Positions 45,685 through 56,330 of a DNA stretch of 64,000 nt are shown here, piece by piece. This stretch comes from Atherix ibis (taxonomy: Eukaryota > Arthropoda > Insecta > Diptera > Athericidae), in assembly GCA_958298945.1 (NCBI GenBank), contig OY282606.1:42793920-42857919 (forward strand), written 5' to 3'. Position 1 is the stretch's first letter; each line of letters begins with the position of its first letter. The translations under genes and the position numbers were made by a program. Under the pieces are notes generated by a model. It saw only the letters and a program-made list of their open reading frames with translations, did no database searches and had not been told where the DNA came from.

Positions 45685-46350
45685 ACTGGTTTGACAATGA
45701 TTGTAAGCGAGCAACGGAACAAAAGAATGTTGCGTACCGAGCAATGTTCAAGGTAGCAATCGCACCAGGCGTGGAAGTTTTTCTTAGCTTGGCATTATTT
45801 GTTCCTCAAAAAAGGAGATATCATGAAGTGTATAAATTATAGCGGTATTACGAAAAAGATGCAGTCGATAACAACATGGAGCAAATCCGTGCACTACTAC
45901 TGGCAGCCAACAAAGCCTACTTCAGTCAGTCTAAGTTATCTCGCTCAAAAATTCTGAATATAAATTCGCTACTATTGCTATACAAGACAATAGTCTTACC
46001 AGTCCTCATGTAATCTTCGGGAACTTGAAAATTTACACAATGATGGACGATTTCGGAGCCTATTTAATGACCAAACTCTGGAGCCTTTTCGCAGCCATGG
46101 AGTTGTAGATAAAATTAAGCTTAATAGGCTGCGGTAGGCTGAATCTGAAAAGTCAACAGTGGCTCCACTTATAGTCCCAGAATACGAGGTAAGCCCTGCT
46201 TTCCGTATAGTGACGGTGCTAGCGTGGACGCCAAAAACATACTCCGAGTATCGAACTTAAAGTCCGCGGCGCGAAGCCGGTACGTTTGGAGTTCTTTGAT
46301 ATAGCAAACCTAGACCGGACAGTGGAATATGTCAACATATCTGGCAGTGA
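45685..46350 (+). mobile_element. RTE-like fragment with internal deletion
   Basis: FDNDCKRATEQKNVAYRAMF (45690-45750) is the same linker segment. LFVPQKRRYHEVYKLYRYYE resembles the ..P..KKGD...C.NYRGI. start of the RT. It then jumps to SQSKLSRSKILNINSLLLLY and KTIVLPVLM (45920-46010), a LRWVGH-like remnant, and LKVRGAKPVRLEFFDIANLD (46257-46316). Most of the RT palm is deleted. Confidence 0.7.
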
Positions 46351-46979
46351 ATGATCTGGGCATATCGCTCTTATCCATAATTTCGTCTTTGAATATCTTT
46401 GTCAATCCTTTGGCGTCCGTCTAACCATCATACACATTCTTCTTAATTGACAATTTCCTTACCGATTCTTCTTTAATAGAATTCACACTCTTGTCGAAGT
46501 ACTTAATCCTCAACGTCGAAGTGCAACATGATCTGGGCCCCGTCAAATGTCTTAGGGACGTTCTTTACAGCACAATAAAGAATATTTTATTATTATTGTA
46601 CAAAATAGTGCTTATTTGAAGGTGTAGCAATAACACCTTAAAAAAAATGACCCTATTATGCAAAATGAACAGGTACTGACAGGACAACATTTATTTTCAT
46701 CATTATAAAAGCGCAATGTGGCACGATTCTTTTTTATACCGAATATAGAGCACCCAAAAAAATTGAATACGTTTTTTAAATTCGATTGTTATTTTATAAG
46801 GACTTAAAACTAAAAAATTTTTAGGGCCGCTCACAGACTTAATGATAAAAGCAAAAAAAGTAAAGATTTACTAAAGTAGTAAAGCTTGAACCATTTGGAT
46901 CTTGTATGGAAACACTATTAAATCCAGTTTCACATCCTTCTGAAGCGATGTTCTGCCAATACCTAGTTAATATTCCTTT
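46351..46979. other. Non-coding DNA
   Basis: 46351-46590 is less AT-rich and could be further RTE 3' sequence, but nothing in it is diagnostic. 46600-46979 is AT-rich. Confidence 0.4.
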
Positions 46980-47440
46980 TATTTAATGTGCTATACCGGT
47001 CGTTAGACATAATAACACCAGTCGCCTAAGACCATGGGGATTGAGATTACGCCTAATCAACGCACGTACATAACTGATAGTTAGCAATCAGTTACAAGCT
47101 AATTACCTCAACTGCTAGTGATGAGGCTCATCTAAACCTCTGCTGTCATTATCAGTGACAGTGCCCGAGATAATTCCCAGAGTCTCCTGCTGGCGATCCG
47201 GAGATCGTACAAGCGGTGTAGGTTTTAAGCACCTCACCAAAACCGAAGCACCTCACCAAAACCGAGCACAGAAAGCTAATTCTGTGGAGCACCTCGATTC
47301 CCGTGGTACCAATTAAAGTTTTAATAGTACTTATGTTTGAACTCCGCTCATAGAGCTACAGTCAGAAAACTTGTAAATTCCTAGTCACTGTTCGGACTTT
47401 TTTTTGTACATGCACCAACCCTCCGTGAGGGAAATCATGT
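46980..47440. other. GC-richer block of unknown origin with an 18-bp direct repeat
   Basis: Markedly less AT-rich than its flanks. GCACCTCACCAAAACCGA is repeated at 47229-47246 and 47248-47265. CCTCCGTGAGGG near 47420 is a small palindrome. No reading frame of note on either strand. It is probably the untranslated part of an unidentified repeat. Confidence 0.35.
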
Positions 47441-47582
47441 GATTATTATTTTTAATGAATTTTAAAAACGAAATATCCTTTAAAATTGTACCAAGTTTGT
47501 TCAAATAATAATAAGAAATGCAACAATTTTTCAAAGAATTTATTAAGAATTTTTGCTTTTTTTACCAAAGCATTTTTTTAGC

Positions 47583-47692
47583 AATAATAGATTTTATAAT
47601 CCTAAATGGATTTTAGTTATAAAAATCCAACATTGATAATATTTTATGTGACGAAAATTTAAAGACATTCTGAAATTAGATTATTTTCTTAT
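47583..47692. repeat. 110-bp segment duplicated at 49998-50107
   Basis: 108 of 110 bases match the later copy (differences T/C and C/A near the left end). This copy has no flanking duplication, so it is the likely source. Confidence 0.92.
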
Positions 47693-48879
47693 AGATTTAG
47701 AAAATTTACTTGGTAGACTTAAAAAAAAAATTAGCAATGTTCTGGCAAATACGTTTCGGTTTTTCATTATTTTTTAGACGTCTTATCAATGTACATATTA
47801 TATTATATGCGCCTGTAATATAGCAACTGGAAAATATTTTTATATTAATAATGAATAAAATTATTGAATCATTAGAAGCAACTTACTAAGAAGTGAAAAT
47901 TATTAACGCATAAAAATTGGATGTCAACGATCTTAATATGAAAATTCCATAAGACGACATTCAAAAATTTATACGTATTTTTAAGGCTTTGAAAAAAATA
48001 AATCTAATATAATCGCTGAAAAGGAAAAATCAGTTCAAAACGTTTTTAATATTGTATTATATTTAAGACGATATAAAAAGTATTTTTTTTTTTATTTTTA
48101 ACTAGCTTGGATTTTATTTTTCCGCTCCAATCACCATCAACTGACAGACAGGTAGGAGCAGGTGTATTTTTTCTTATTAGTACTTACTTTATGTCATCAA
48201 ATTCACCTATATATAAAAAAAGAAAAAAAGAAAAACAAATTTTCTAACAAAAAAGTACGTTCTCCGAACACGATACCGTTTTACTATTCTATAAGCTTAT
48301 AAACGTATAAAAAGTGTGCTTAATAATCCGATTGGAAAAACTTTCTTTGGAATTTCAAATACTTTCCGATTCTCATATTGTATAAAGTAAAATAGAATCG
48401 TATCATTAAGTATGAAATTGTTGCATAATATGAGTATTAATGTGGACTTTCAATATAATAAACTATGTCACCGTTGTGGTAATAGATATTATTATTTAAA
48501 ATCAAAAGTGTTTTAATAAATTCGCTTTTCATTATTTTTTTTGCCACCAAAGACAAGGCAATATTGCGCAACCACAGTTGAGAACTTGTAAACTTGAAAA
48601 TTGTTGATAATGTATTCAAATTGATTTCCATTCAATGAAAACAAAATTTATCTGAAATATTATTTTATGTATGGAAATTTATACAAAATTCAAATCAACG
48701 GATTTTCTTTTTAAAGTATTTTGGTATTTGTGCGTTAGAAAAATCTAAAGTTGAAATATTGCTTGAATATGAAAAATTCAGGCACTTTTGATATTTAATA
48801 ATTTCCAAAAATAATATTTTAACAAATTTGATGTTGATTTTGCATAAATTATAGAAAATATTGAATTTGTTTGCGGCGA
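47693..48879. other. AT-rich non-coding DNA
   Basis: Polypurine runs at 48220-48240. The ORFs at 48437-48631 and 48695-49003 are shadows or low-complexity sequence. Confidence 0.45.
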
Positions 48880-50032
48880 TATTTTTTTGATTATATTTAG
48901 TCGCAAATCTCGAGTAAATGTCGTCTTTTAGCATGGTAGAAAACGGCATTCCACAAGGATCTCCTCTTTCTACAATACTTTTTAATACATACATCAATTC
49001 CATATCCCAATCACTTTACAAATAAGAACATTTTCTATATTCAGATAACGTTTTTGTATTGGTGACTGGAACAAACATCAAAGATACTATAACCCAGATC
49101 GGTGGCAGCATCAAAAATCCACCATGTCTTTACATCTGAAGGAAGCGTAATTGTGGCACAAATGTTTCATCTCTAAGCCCCGTTTCCCTCTACTCTGTAA
49201 ATTCTATAAAAATCCTGCGTATTTACATTACTATCCACATGATGATGAAGAGTTTGGTCAAAGTGAGTCAATTAAAGTAACTAACATACTCATTTTATAT
49301 ATCAGAGTTAAGGCATGTCGAGGCAGGTGTTAACCGTTTCATCAGACTATCCAGTAGGGGCACATCGGATTTCTCTGGTCCGATATGCCCCACTGACTTG
49401 TCTGATAAAACGGTTAACACCTGCCTCGAAAAACCCATCTCTCTGCAACTTCACAAAGCCCGAATCTGAATTATTTATAATAATATTTACTTTGCCAAAT
49501 ATCCACTCCATAATTTAGTTAAAACTACTATGACCATCCTCAAATCTAAAAAAAAATTAATTAATCTTCCTTATTTTTAATAATTTCAATATTAGAGGCA
49601 TATCCTTCTACTTTCTCTGTCCATTTTCAAACTTCCCTTAGTTGGGAGCGACGTCAAAATTATCTATGTCACTAAAAAGGTTTAAGAAGACTTTCTTTAA
49701 TCCCTCTATCTACACGGAACTTTTTTTTTTTTAACAGATGAACTGGCTCGAGGGATGTTTAGTCCTTTTCACAAATGTGACCGATCTTAATACAAATTCT
49801 TCTGCCATTATCGAAGTCAATGACATCAAATCCGTTTTATGTAGCCTTTTCGTACAGGGCAGCTTCGTACTATGGAGCAACTCTAATGACTTATCATATT
49901 GCTCTCGTACATCTCACGCAGCTACCGAAAAGTATTTAAACAAGTGGCACACGTCTAGGGTAAGTCAATGGTCATCGATTATTCAAGAGCAGCAATTAAT
50001 AATAGACTTTATAATACTAAATGGATTTTAGT
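48880..50032 (+). mobile_element. I/Jockey-like non-LTR fragment (RT end plus RNase H)
   Basis: MVENGIPQGSPLSTILFNTY then INSISQ (48930-49005) is RT motif 4. YSDN at 49040 replaces YADD/YSDD. At 49315-49440 the frame reads SDYPVGAHRISLVRYAPLTC then LIKRL, resembling the SxxxWGAHR.SLLR.Y...V.SKL region. LFTNVTDLNTNSSAIIEVND (49765-49825) resembles the start of an RNase H domain (FTDAS), with the first aspartate changed to Asn. Stops are frequent. A hairpin (49318-49429) and a templated duplication (49933-50174) lie inside it. Confidence 0.68.
49318..49429. repeat. About 51-bp-arm fold-back
   Basis: Arm 49318-49369 pairs with 49379-49429 around loop TTTCTCTGG, with several mismatches. The outer 22 bases (TCGAGGCAGGTGTTAACCGT...) pair perfectly. 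Mixed composition, so not chance. It lies within the retroelement coding region. Confidence 0.88.
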
Positions 50033-50174
50033 TATAAAAATCCAACATTGATAATATTTTATGTGACGAAAATTTAAAGACATTCTGAAATTAGATTATT
50101 TTCTTATTATTTAAACAAGTGGCACACGTCTAGGGTAAGTCAATGGTCATCGATTATTCAAGAGCAGCAATTAA
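49933..50174. repeat. 67-bp direct duplication flanking a 110-bp copied insert
   Basis: 49933-49999 and 50108-50174 are identical over 67 bp (TATTTAAACAAGTGGCACAC...). Between them, 49998-50107 is a near-identical copy of 47583-47692, about 2.4 kb to the left and in the same orientation. The segment and its flanks share only AA at the joint. Confidence 0.93.
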
Positions 50175-52027
50175 GAGCAGTTTATTGTCTTAAACTAAAG
50201 GATTAAATGTATGAATCCATTTAATCAAAAATATCCTCGTAATGCGACCATAAATTTTTCCGCAAACACAAAAATTGTCAAATTAGCTTAGAACACAATC
50301 AACAGGAATTTTATAAAGATCGTTTCGTTTCGATTTGAAAATAATATGAAATTTAACCAGAAATAAATGTGAACTTATTTTAAAATATGTTAAATTAACT
50401 TTAAATGCAACTTTGTTAATGACTAAATTATTAAATAATTCTCATATTACAATAAATAAAAAAAAAATTTTGAGAGAATATAATTGCTTTTCAGTAGGTA
50501 TTCTCTTCGTTAAATTATAATTGCTTATATTTGCATATAAGTTTTTCTTTTATAGTAAATTAATCAAATTTTCGAATATAATTTTTATACCTACAGTATT
50601 ATAATTATATAGATTAATAGTATAAACACACTTTTATGTTATAAAATATACTGAATAGATACCGTTAGTGCAGGAGAATAGATAATTTGAGTATATAGAA
50701 TTTTATATGACGTAAATATGTACATAACGTGAATGTGATAATGATTTTTTTCTATAAAAATTATAATTTATTTTACAATAGGTATTTATTAATAATTACA
50801 AATATGAAACAATTACTTCGGTTTAAATAAGAAAGGAAAAAAACATATATTAACGTATAGTATATGAAAAACCTGCTCTGCTCTCTGAGTCTTTGTTCTC
50901 GGGCAGGTGTAATCTTGAGACAACAAAGACAGTGGCAGGTGCATCACAGATACTCCAATTTCAATTTAAATATTTATTCGAACGAGCTTTCCAAACGACA
51001 ATTGATCATCAAAAATAAACTTTATTTAAATAAACTAAAAATAATTGCGTTATTCAAAATGGTGATTTTTATGTAGGATGTAAAACTTGATCAAGTTTTT
51101 AAATAGAAAAACGGAGCAGAAATCTCTTAAATGTCTGTTGAATTCTTATGACTACATACGTGTACATAAAAGTAAGTGAAAATTGTCTCTTTTTAACCTC
51201 TTTAAATTTTCTGAAAGTTTTTTCCTTTAATGATTCTTATCTTGTAATTATTTGATTAGACTTTGGAAAATTCATATTGAAATTAAGCAAACCATAGAAT
51301 ATGGTAGAAAGAATAATTACATTTTACTTACATATGTATGAATGCTCCAGAAGAAGGGGTTCTAAAAGAGTGATTGTAGATAGTATATTTATTGAACAAC
51401 ATGATGTTGCAGCAAATGTTTTTGAAATTTATTCACTTCAACATGTTGCAATACGATAAATATGCGAAATGTTTGGTAAAGTCATATGGACATGATGTGA
51501 TGTTTAAGCATCCCGTATATTCTTCCTTGTTGAATATTCAGAATGTGTTGGTTGGAAATTTAAATAATACTAAAGTTGGTAAAATGAATGAAAAAACGAA
51601 GTGAATTTTGTATACAGAAAAGGTAAATATTACGTTCATGAAAATTCCAAGCAGGTTAAAAAAGGTTATATTATGCGGGCAATTTGTTCTTTATCAAAAA
51701 AATGCACGTACTACTTTCCAGAATAGTCATATACATATATACAGGTATATTGTAGATTCCATTTCACCACCTTCCTTAAGTTCGTTTCTTTTCTTTGGAA
51801 TAGATAATATTTGCTTTTTCGTATCGATTCCAATAAAATTCAATAAAAATTGCATAACATTGATTTTAATGATTATTATATTCATAACTTTTTTTGTTTA
51901 TTTAAAGGAAAAAAATTTATTTTTTTGAAAAACGTGCTAATATGTCAGGAATATTTAAAAAAAATTAAAATTTTCTTATATATCTATTTTACGATCAACA
52001 ACAGACGAAAATATTGATGAAGTGAAG
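50175..52027. other. AT-rich non-coding DNA
   Basis: A patch at 50870-50960 (CTGCTCTGCTCTCTGAGTCT...) is GC-richer but without homology that I know. The ORFs at 51392-51604 and 51608-51928 are adjacent and unrecognised, and I treat them as chance. Confidence 0.4.
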
Positions 52028-52029
52028 AA

Positions 52030-52316
52030 AATAGTTCTTGCCACAGGGTAGAACAGTCAATAAGGAATATTACCTGCAAGTTATGCGCCGAAGCAATCCG
52101 CCAGAAACGCCCGGATTTGTGGAAGAACAAAAATTGGATTTTGCACCATGATAACGCCCCTACTCACGCATCGTTGCTTGTGCGCGAATTTTTGGCCAAA
52201 AACAACACACTAATAATGCCGCAGCCACCATATTCCCCAGATCTGGCCACCTGAGACTTTTTCTTGTTCCCGAAACTGAAGAGCCCCATGAAAGGACGAC
52301 GCTACGCTACGATTGA
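52030..52316 (+). mobile_element. Mariner group B transposase fragment
   Basis: Reads LPQGRTVNKEYYLQVMRR, HHDNAPTHASLLVREFLAKN and PQPPYSPDLAT then a stop in place of PCD's Cys codon, and FFLFPKLKSPMKGRRYATIE. It starts and ends abruptly without termini. The sequence is close to 27180-27480, so the copy is not very old. It is joined at 52316-52319 to a DD41D piece. Confidence 0.82.
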
Positions 52317-52318
52317 GG

Positions 52319-52690
52319 ATTCACCAGACGTTCACGTGAGCTACACATACGTGCAATTTAACTAATCAGGAAATTCGAGAAAACCAACAGATTTGGCAAT
52401 TGGGCAGTGGCTGTACGTCGGCGAAATACTCGGTTGAACGAAAATATTACGTTCACAAGAATTGGGCCTTTCTTTAACTTCAACTTGGCGAATATTGCGA
52501 AAAGACTACGACTTGAGTCTACTTTCGTGCAAGACTTAACCGACCCAAGAACTAAAGCCGCAAGACCGTTCGCTGACTGGGCCATTGAGCTCTTAGAAAC
52601 GGATCCCAGATTTGATTAAAAAATTATCTTCAGCGACGAAGCGCATTTTTGACTGAATGCCTACATAAACAAGCAAAATTGTAACAGGCC
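52319..52690 (+). mobile_element. DD41D element fragment (linker and first catalytic block)
   Basis: Frame 52407-52616 reads ENITFTRIGPFFNFNLANIA, LESTFVQDLTDPRTKAARPF then ADWAIELLETDPRFD. After a stop comes KIIFSDEAHF (first catalytic aspartate) and YINKQNCNRP. The same linker, more decayed, is at 44130-43970. No termini. Confidence 0.75.
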
Positions 52691-52769
52691 TATGGTGAAC
52701 ATCCCTTATCAAGAATATAAGTTTTTTGATGGCATGCTGCATTTTTTGAGGGCCGAGAATAGCAGTGGA

Positions 52770-53110
52770 AAACGAATCTCGCTTAAGGAGGCCTTCAACA
52801 TCCGAAGACTAATGAAAATTTAAGCCGACTGAGTCGTGTTGTGGGTTCAGACCCTCGATTAACATTGAAGCTTATTAGTAGTGAGCCAAGAAGTCCTTGA
52901 AAAGATTAGAAAAGAGCATCCTTCGCGTAAGATCGGATTCTGCAGACATTTGTATACTCCGCCATGACAACACCCCTGTCAACCGGATATCTCGATCAAC
53001 GATCAATTTCTGTGGTTTTCCAGTCCCCATTGAAACCTTCCAGCATTCCAAGAAAGAGTGCAAACAACGTCTCTGCTCAAGGGTATTAATTTGAAGGGAG
53101 TAACATTTTA
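52770..53110 (+). mobile_element. Mariner group C, internally deleted
   Basis: An N-terminal linker scrap (GSDPRLTLKLISSE, 52848-52886) is followed by VLEKIRKEHPSRKIG/VRSDSADICILRHDNTPVN (52895-52980, second catalytic block HDN) and IETFQHSKKECKQRLCSR (53034-53085, C-terminus). The first aspartate and the SPD block are missing. Confidence 0.68.
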
Positions 53111-54879
53111 GTATAAAAATAAAATCATTTAAGATTAAAGGTTATCGCGTCACTTGGATTATCTTAACTTGTCATTTCACTTATACACTCTCGGACTATC
53201 GTCTTATAAGTCAAATTTAATCGAACAGTTTTTCTTTTGATTAATGCATACTATTTATCAATCAATTGCAAAATTTTTCAATCATCCCCACTAATCGCAT
53301 TGAACCTTAAGAACATTTAGATTTGCAAAAACTATTTGTACAACACTGTTTTTCTAATACGAATAATAGGAATTTTTTAGAAAAACATAAAATCATAAAA
53401 AGATCATTTAAACAAATATTCTTAGTTATTGAACACAACAAGCGAAATTACAAATTGTGGAGAAAGTTGGAGTAGATTAAGAAAATTAATTTCCAGAATG
53501 TCACGATTACGTATTTGCACAGCTTTGACATTTAAGTTGAAATTGGGTTCATTCGCGGAATTGCAAATCTTTGCAATGAAAGTCGTGCTAAGGGAAACGA
53601 GACTATTAACAGCGATATCGTGATGGGAAACAACAACTAAACATACTATTACATTGGAGCAAAATTGCTGGACACCAAGTTCGTATTTAGGCAATCAATA
53701 TTGTAATGGAGAGGGCTAGCTAGTTACAAAATTTTAGCATACAATTTAGCAGATTTTTACGATAGTCTTCGTACTAAACACCATTGTCGGAAAGCCTACA
53801 CTAGGTTAATTTTCACAATCATATATACTATAAATCTAACTAAATATCCACCTACAACTTTCCCTTATACTTAAAAACGAATATTAAAAGCACACATGCG
53901 TATTTGATAGTGTAACTATTCTCGACTATTTCAATATTTTTTATGTGCCCAATTTTTCTAATCGTTTTTTTTTATTGTTTCTTCTATGTTTTAATAGTAA
54001 AAGAACTTCACATTTATATATATAATTATACGTACATACATACTTTCTCTAAAAGATTTATGATTACTTTAAGAAACCTTTGCAATTGCGCAATTTGCAA
54101 ATTATTTCATATACCATAATATGAACTTTCTAACAAATACATGTACACCAACTTATCCAAATAAAAGTTTATTTATTTATATTTACTAGTCGCCAGGAAA
54201 TTATTATATAAAAAATACAAGTTGAAGATTTTACATTATATTAATTTGAAGGACAAATTTACGATTTTTTCTATCTTAATTTTATAATGAATGTCTAAAT
54301 CAAAAACTCTTTTTTTTTGTTTTTATACAACATTGTTTATATGATTAATATTGTATTATTGTAATTTTTTTGTCACCAATAGGGTGTGTATAAAATTTAA
54401 AAGATAAATCAGATTGAACATATATAAGGATTTGTAATAATCCTACTGTTGTTATTGCTCAAATTGTTTATTTTATAATTTTTAGCATTATTAAATATAT
54501 TGGCAAAGAGACCTTCATCTTAACCTTATTAAAAAAAAAACGAAAACATAATTGATTATTAAAATTCTAATATAATATAATTTAAGACAATTTGCACCAA
54601 AAAAAATTAAATCATTCAGCCTCAATATTTTCTTAACTTTAGTTAAATATAATTTATTTTAATTGAAATTAGAGTTCAAAAATATTGTATATAAAACTTT
54701 TAAGAAAATTTTGTAAGACTTAAATTTAAAACAAAACGGTTACAGTCGTTCATAAGTGTTGATTCTGCTGTAGCCACCTCTCGCAATTTAAGAGGAGATT
54801 ATGTATAATAATTCTCATTTCTAGCTCAGTGAATGCGTGAATAATTTAAATTGATGTATATGAGGCTATAAAAACCCTC
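53111..54879. other. AT-rich non-coding DNA
   Basis: The minus-strand ORF 53694-53422 (90 codons) has mixed composition but no motif that I know. 53930-54700 is extremely AT-rich. Confidence 0.42.
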
Positions 54880-55800
54880 AAAAGACTGGAGAGAAGCTAT
54901 TGTATCTGTGAAAAAAAACTTCACTCACAGCAGCTCATGAGACCATGGTCCATCTTTGTTAAAGAACTGGCTAATACGTCAGTTCTGTGTCTGAGGGAAT
55001 CAGGAAGTGGACCGAACATCGTTTCGGGCACACGAAGATCCTAAAAGACATTTAGTACATTCCTAAAACAATGGATTTTGAGACAGCAGGCCTGGACACT
55101 CAACTTAAGTATAAATCCAAAATTTCTAGTAGGACTGAGTTACGGAACGATGCAGGACGAATTGCCTGTAGAAATATACACAGACGGATGAAGGAAGAGA
55201 GACATACGTGTATAAACACCTACGGCTCCCAGACCAGTGTAGTGTATTCCAAACCGAAATTCTGGCTGTTCGTAAGGCATGGATATCGTAATTTTCACCG
55301 ATAATTGGGCAGCGATTGAGCCGCTGGTATCACCCATTCTAAGATCTAGGGCTGATATTGCCAACCAGCGCAATGTTTATCTATGCTGGATTCCCGGATA
55401 TAGTGACATTTCAGGCAACTGTAAAGCATATGAGTTAGCCACTGTTAGAAGAGGAATATAAGCCAATGAAGAAGGCTAACACACATCATTTGGCTGAGTT
55501 CAATAAAACTGGAAAATTACAGATGGAACTATCTAAACTCGTGTCACATCTCTACAATAATCTGGCGAAACCTAGATCAAGAGAGAACAGAAAGCCCCTC
55601 TTGAAGACTGGGAGGGCTCACATTAGAATGCTGACGGGAATCAGTACAGATCATTGCATATTAGGAGAAGAATAACCCTGTGTAACTTTTTGTGGGATCA
55701 TTTGAGTGATATACCATGCATGGATGATATCACAAAAATCAAAACCTGCACCTTCTTCCAATTGGTTCTCAGAGTTATATCATCAAACGTGGTATCACAA
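54880..55800 (+). mobile_element. Non-LTR retrotransposon fragment with RNase H remnants
   Basis: EIYTDG (55171, with a frame change) and PKFWLFVRHG / RNSGCS.GMDIVIFTDNWAA then IEPLVSPILRSRADIANQRN, VYLCWIPGYSDISGNCKAYE (55279-55440) follow the RNase H order YTDGS..., VFQAEI.A, IFSDSQAA and WVPGH..I.GNE.AD. The second aspartate region has TDN in place of SDS and GY in place of GH. It is a different lineage from 22190-23480. Confidence 0.7.
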
Positions 55801-56034
55801 CGGACCTAACTGTGATATCCGAGCAAGTGTGTCCGACTGAAACAGCGGACAGCCATTCTAACCTAATCGAACTGTGTGGTGTGCATTTTGATTATTAACA
55901 TTAACTCGTATTTTTATTTTTTTAAATGACGAAGCAGAGATATTGAATCATTTAAGCAAATTCTGAACGGTATGGTCATATGATAATAGAATTATTATAG
56001 AATTATCATATGATAATAGAAGCAAATTGTAAAA

Positions 56035-56330
56035 GCTCTAAACTTGAATATTTTATCTGGACTATATATGGTTTCAACAAGACAATAAGTTTTGGCTTTA
56101 TTACGTGAAAAGTTCATAGTACACGTAATTACGAGATTTAATGATGTTAATTGACCTCCAAGATCGTGCAATTTGACGACCTTGAACTTTCTTTTTGTAG
56201 ATTCAAAAACCAACATTTATGTAATAGCTGAATTAGCTATTACATAGACGCATAATGGTCAAGTCCAAACAATATAATGAAATAAAAATTTCATAAAAAT
56301 CTGAATTTTAAATATGTTTTATTAAACTAC
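56035..56330 (+). mobile_element. DD41D element, C-terminal scrap
   Basis: LALLREKFIVHVITRFNDVN then PPRSCNLTTLNFLFVDSKTN is the region up to the third catalytic block (DLTPLDFFLWGYVKSK in good copies). The catalytic Asp is replaced by Asn. The tail at 56249-56330 (CGCATAATGGTCAAGTCCAA) matches the tail of the 30640-31340 copy. Confidence 0.7.

Noticed and set aside
48281..48305. Candidate Pli exon 1 (ACCGTTTTAC resembles the inverse of a Val-Lys-Arg exon end)
   Set aside because: The inverse does not give an ATG start, and the donor and reading frame do not fit the required two-base overhang.
51392..51928. Two adjacent plus-strand ORFs
   Set aside because: Considered as a possible split gene, but they share no recognisable domain and the join has no splice signal or family pattern.
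55977..56010. Short palindrome (CATATGATAAT...ATTATCATATG)
   Set aside because: Eleven AT-rich base pairs are within what chance gives in this composition. Recorded only as noticed.
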